Below are positions 5,963-8,508 of a stretch of DNA of 8,508 nucleotides, in pieces (the stretch's first letter is position 1; each line of letters starts with the position of its first letter). Origin of the DNA: an uncultured Leptospiraceae bacterium (GTDB lineage Bacteria > Spirochaetota > Leptospiria > Leptospirales > Leptospiraceae); the NCBI GenBank assembly GCA_937924465.1, contig CALDSP010000248.1, positions 1 through 8,508 on the forward strand, in the 5' to 3' direction. The notes beneath the pieces are model-generated. The model did not search any database, was not told where the DNA came from, and saw nothing but the letters and a program-made list of their open reading frames with translations. A program made the position numbers and the translations under genes.

Positions 5963-7419
5963 ATTCGGGAATTAGTCTCCAAAAGGGATTTCCTTTTGCT
6001 TTATACATAAACACATAGTGTAAAATGTATTTAAGCCAATGACCTGCCAGCCCAATCTCTCCTGTTGTTAGGTCAGTATCGCGTCCGTAAATTGGATATT
6101 TTTTAAAATCAGGAACGATAGGATAGATTGTCATGGATGCGGCACTTCCTTTGAAAAGATTTGCACCTGCAGAAGCAATACAAGCAGCCCCCATCTTTGC
6201 CATAGAAGCGGATCTAGTAGGTTTGTCGGCTCCATTTACCATGTCTACAATACTTTTTGCAACTTCTCGTCCCATAACTCCCGAAGGCATACCTGTCCTA
6301 GGAGGAGTTGGAAAGATTGGAGTACCTTTTGGACTTTTCATAGGTTTAGAAATAGGATGAGGGGGTGCAAAAGCTATCCCAACTGCAAATATATTTTTAT
6401 ATGTCGGATTTTGATAGTAAGTAGGCCAGTCTTCTGGTTTCCATTCTTCATAAGGTTTCTGAGTATAGTCTGCATCTACATACATAAACCCGTTAGGCGC
6501 AAATAATTTGGAAGTGATATCCTCCCCGTTTTGATTGTATGACTTTAAACCTACTCCCGAGAAAGGAGGAAGTAGCATAGCAAAGTCAAAATGAAAATCT
6601 CTTTCCTCACCTTCTAACGTTTCGTAATGAACAACATTTTTCTCTACATTCTGGACATGTGCTCTTTTTATCCAAGAAACTCCCCTTTCTACATAGAAGG
6701 ACTCTGCAAAAATTTGACTACTTGTAATGTAACCACCCCGTTTAATGTGCATTCCACCTATTCCAAAATCCCCTAATTCATACTCATTGGAAATCCACAC
6801 TAGATTTGCTTTATCTCTTATTTTTGCTTCTCTTAAAGTATGCTCTACGTTAAAAATATATTCAAAAGCTGCTCCCTGACAAGTGCAGTTTCCATGCCCC
6901 GTTCCAATGAGCAAGGTTTGCTTTTCTCCTTTCTTCATTCTTTCAATAGAAACTTGTAGAGCTTTCCAAGTTTCATCAGCATGAGCATAAGTGCATACGG
7001 AGTAACTGTTCTTATCTGGACCTAAACCCGGGGTTGCGTCAAAGTTTAGTTTAGGACCTGTCGCATTAATCAGAAAATCATAAGGGACATCTTCTGTTTG
7101 ACCTATTTTTGAAGAAGATGTATATTCAATTCTTACAAATGGGGTTGTGGTTGTAGATGAACCTTCTGGATAAATAGCTATGGCTTTCGCTTGTTTAAAA
7201 TTAATTCCGAATTTCTTGTACGTACACAGGCTCAATTGGAAAACTCACTTGCTCTGGTTTCATGAGTCCCACTCCAACCCATATGTTAGAAGGAATCCAA
7301 TTCCACTTACTGTTGGGAGTAATAACAGTGACTTCTAAATTTTTCTTTCCATATGTTTTTGCGTACAAAGCTGCTGTGTTACCCGAAATACCTGCTCCTA
7401 AAATAACTAGTTTTTTCAC
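5961..7419 (-). pseudogene. SQR/flavocytochrome c sulfide dehydrogenase-like flavoprotein, frameshifted
   Basis: FAD-dependent oxidoreductase related to sulfide:quinone oxidoreductase (SQR) and the flavin subunit of sulfide dehydrogenase, which oxidise sulfide and pass electrons to quinone or cytochrome. The first frame (7419-7201) holds KKLVILGAGISGNTAALYA, a dinucleotide-binding Rossmann motif, and ends PIEPVYVQEIRN. The second (7235-5961) joins at the same Tyr as YKKFGINFKQAKAIAI. GTAC is duplicated at the junction; without one copy the gene reads through as 484 residues. Further signs are the INATGP motif, NIFAVGIAF near the end of the FAD domain, and Cys141, Cys177, Cys179 (GHGNCTCQGAAFE) and Cys412 (GAACIASAG); the last ones lie where SQR enzymes have their redox cysteines. 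The C-terminus (HWLKYILHYVFMYKAKG) could be the amphipathic membrane-binding part. The start is GTG at 7419 with GGAGG upstream. The second frame alone lacks the FAD-binding N-terminus and would be inactive. The exact SQR subtype and its substrate are not certain. Confidence 0.75.
7218..7225 (-). repeat. GTAC tandem duplication causing the frameshift
   Basis: GTAC occurs twice in direct succession (7218-7221, 7222-7225). Removing one copy joins PIEPVY to KKFGINF without losing or gaining a residue. A 4-bp tandem duplication is a typical replication-slippage product and is less typical of sequencing error than a homopolymer change. Confidence 0.8.
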
Positions 7420-7428
7420 TGCGGCTTT

Positions 7429-7433
7429 CCTCC
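7429..7433 (-). promoter_or_regulatory. Ribosome binding site supporting the GTG start at 7419
   Basis: GGAGG on the minus strand lies 9 bases before GTG (7419-7417), which opens directly into the Rossmann motif KKLVILGAG. No in-frame ATG nearby fits better, so the GTG start is well supported. Confidence 0.75.
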
Positions 7434-7567
7434 TTTTTTATTATTTATTATTTCAATTAAAACCAAAAAATATGTCTAGCTTTTTTCAATTTAAATAGAA
7501 ATATGAAATTATGATAAAAGCTTTATTATTTTGGATATTCAAAAGTATTTTTTATAATAAGTAGTCA

Positions 7568-7607
7568 GAAGAATATTAGCAATAAAAAAGATTTTATGAT
7601 ATTCTTC
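7568..7607. repeat. Inverted repeat in the 7420-7675 intergenic region
   Basis: GAAGAATAT (7568-7576) and ATATTCTTC (7599-7607) are exact inverted copies; a G-U and an A-U pair extend the stem to about 11 bp around an 18-base loop. It lies between the divergent flavoprotein and DUF115 genes, about 70 bases before the latter. No T run follows on the plus strand, so it is not a clear terminator. It could be an operator or a leader hairpin, or chance in AT-rich DNA. TTGGAT (7531-7536) and TATAAT (7553-7558) just before it are a weak promoter candidate. Confidence 0.35.
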
Positions 7608-7675
7608 AATTCTTTCAAATGTTAGTATTTATGAAAAATTTTAAGTAAGTTATATACTTTACCTAAGAAAATAAA

Positions 7676-8508
7676 ATGAAACAAACTCAAAATTATTGGG
7701 AATTAAATAAGAAATATTTAGATAGTAATACTATTAGTATATTAGAAAATTCTAATACGTTATATGAAGTTTTTTATAATAAACAAAATTTACCAATTCT
7801 AAAAATTGAAAATATACTTTTTCATAGTCAACATGAACCAATCAAAGAAGCCCAAAGACTCATAAACTCTCTCCAACAAGAAAAGAATGAAAAACTATAT
7901 ATTTTTTTTGGAGCAGGACTAGGGTATTCTATTTTAGAAGCCTTAAAAAATCCTAAAGTTACAGTTATATGGATGGAACCACATCCAGAAATTTTAAAAC
8001 TAGCACTCAACGTACTTGACTTTTCAGTATACTTGCATTCAGAAAAATTAAAAATTCTCTTACCTCCCTTTCATGACGATAAATTGTATGGTACTTTTAA
8101 AGGATATGGAAATCTTCCCACTACCTTCATTCCACACAAACCAAGTTTTCAATGGAAATTTGAAGAATACAATGAACTCAAACTCATTTGTGAAAAATTT
8201 TTTCATAAAAAAAATGCAAACCTATCTACACTTTCTAAATTTGAACTTGTCTGGACTCGCAATATTTTACAAAATCTTCCCTTGCTTTTGAATATGAAAC
8301 CAATCTCACTTTTGTTTGGAATTGCAGAACAAATTCCAATTTTAGTAGTAGGAGCAGGACCTAGTTTATTTTATGATTTAGAGCAAATTAAAAAACACAA
8401 AGAGCATTTTTTGATCATTGCAGTAGATACAGCATTTAATATTTTAAAAAACTTTAATTTGACACCTGATCTAATTTATACAGTAGATCCTCAAGTAATA
8501 AACAAAAA
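7676..8508 (+). CDS. DUF115 (MptE-like / motility accessory factor) protein, 3' end outside window
   Basis: The frame is open from the ATG at 7676 to the window edge (277 codons plus two bases), so the gene is incomplete here. Members of this family (MAF, 6-hydroxymethylpterin pyrophosphokinase MptE-like) include proteins implicated in flagellin glycosylation with nonulosonic acids; others are linked to surface polysaccharides. An N-terminal region carries a Gly-rich strand-loop KLYIFFGAGLGYSILEAL (73-90) followed by VIWMEPHPEILKLA. The MptE-like core begins at about 220 with PILVVGAGPSL (221-231), then FLIIAVDTAF (245-254) and LTPDLIYTVDP (262-272), the characteristic GAGPSL...D.A...P....T.DP series. 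Only weak AAGAAA precedes the ATG, but no better start is seen. Whether it acts on flagellin or on other surface glycans cannot be told from this part. Confidence 0.85.
   Translation, partial: MKQTQNYWELNKKYLDSNTISILENSNTLYEVFYNKQNLPILKIENILFHSQHEPIKEAQRLINSLQQEKNEKLYIFFGAGLGYSILEALKNPKVTVIWMEPHPEILKLALNVLDFSVYLHSEKLKILLPPFHDDKLYGTFKGYGNLPTTFIPHKPSFQWKFEEYNELKLICEKFFHKKNANLSTLSKFELVWTRNILQNLPLLLNMKPISLLFGIAEQIPILVVGAGPSLFYDLEQIKKHKEHFLIIAVDTAFNILKNFNLTPDLIYTVDPQVINK

Noticed and set aside
6133..6360. Plus-strand open frame of 75 codons.
   Set aside because: It lies antisense within the conserved C-terminal half of the flavoprotein, without a ribosome binding site; a shadow of the real gene.
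7262..7498. Plus-strand open frame of 78 codons opposite the start of the flavoprotein gene.
   Set aside because: The minus-strand frame carries the Rossmann motif and a strong ribosome binding site; the plus frame shows no domain.
8073..8291. Plus-strand 72-codon frame near the right edge.
   Set aside because: It lies in another frame within the DUF115 gene, which is the better-supported coding reading.
1..8508. tRNA or rRNA genes, CRISPR arrays, transposases and insertion-sequence ends.
   Set aside because: Looked for on both strands; no cloverleaf, spaced repeats, transposase motifs or terminal repeats seen by eye.

Overview
The window is AT-rich DNA, roughly two-thirds A+T by eye. It looks like part of a spirochaete chromosome of the Leptospira lineage (order Leptospirales). 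That placement is an inference from recall: the FliA/WhiG sigma factor, MiaB and LptF/G-type permease read like their leptospiral counterparts, and a DUF115 (MptE-like) protein and a DUF2147-type exported protein with a possible lipobox fit as well. No database search was possible, so I do not name a species.

Layout from left to right. (1) 38-553, minus strand: a decayed mrr-type (type IV, modification-dependent) restriction endonuclease. The winged-helix N-terminus and the end of the nuclease domain are recognisable, but there are several stops, two clear frameshifts and a probable internal deletion that removes the catalytic core. (2) 791-1594, plus: the flagellar/WhiG-type sigma factor. 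(3) 1591-2372, minus: a DUF2147-domain exported protein or lipoprotein, broken by one missing base in an A tract and overlapping the sigma gene tail to tail by 4 bp. Just upstream of it, 2393-2635 (perhaps to 2723) is an uncertain small membrane ORF. (4) 2822-5729, plus: miaB and an LptF/LptG-family permease, overlapping by 8 bp and probably cotranscribed. (5) 5736-5769: a hairpin between convergent units. (6) 5804-7419, minus: a two-gene unit made of a sulfide:quinone oxidoreductase/flavocytochrome c sulfide dehydrogenase-like flavoprotein and an overlooked 48-residue protein with a strong ribosome binding site. The flavoprotein is frameshifted by a 4-bp tandem duplication. (7) 7676 to the window end, plus: the N-terminal part of a DUF115/MAF-type protein, cut by the window edge.

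Working together: the sigma factor serves motility and the DUF115 protein may serve surface or flagellin glycosylation. The permease serves lipopolysaccharide export to the outer membrane. MiaB modifies tRNA and has no evident functional tie to its operon partner. The flavoprotein and its small partner form a probable sulfide or sulfur redox module. The most striking property of the window is the number of broken genes: one old ruin (mrr) and two otherwise intact genes with single frameshifts, plus one suspected case. I see no new defence system, CRISPR array, transposase, tRNA or rRNA.
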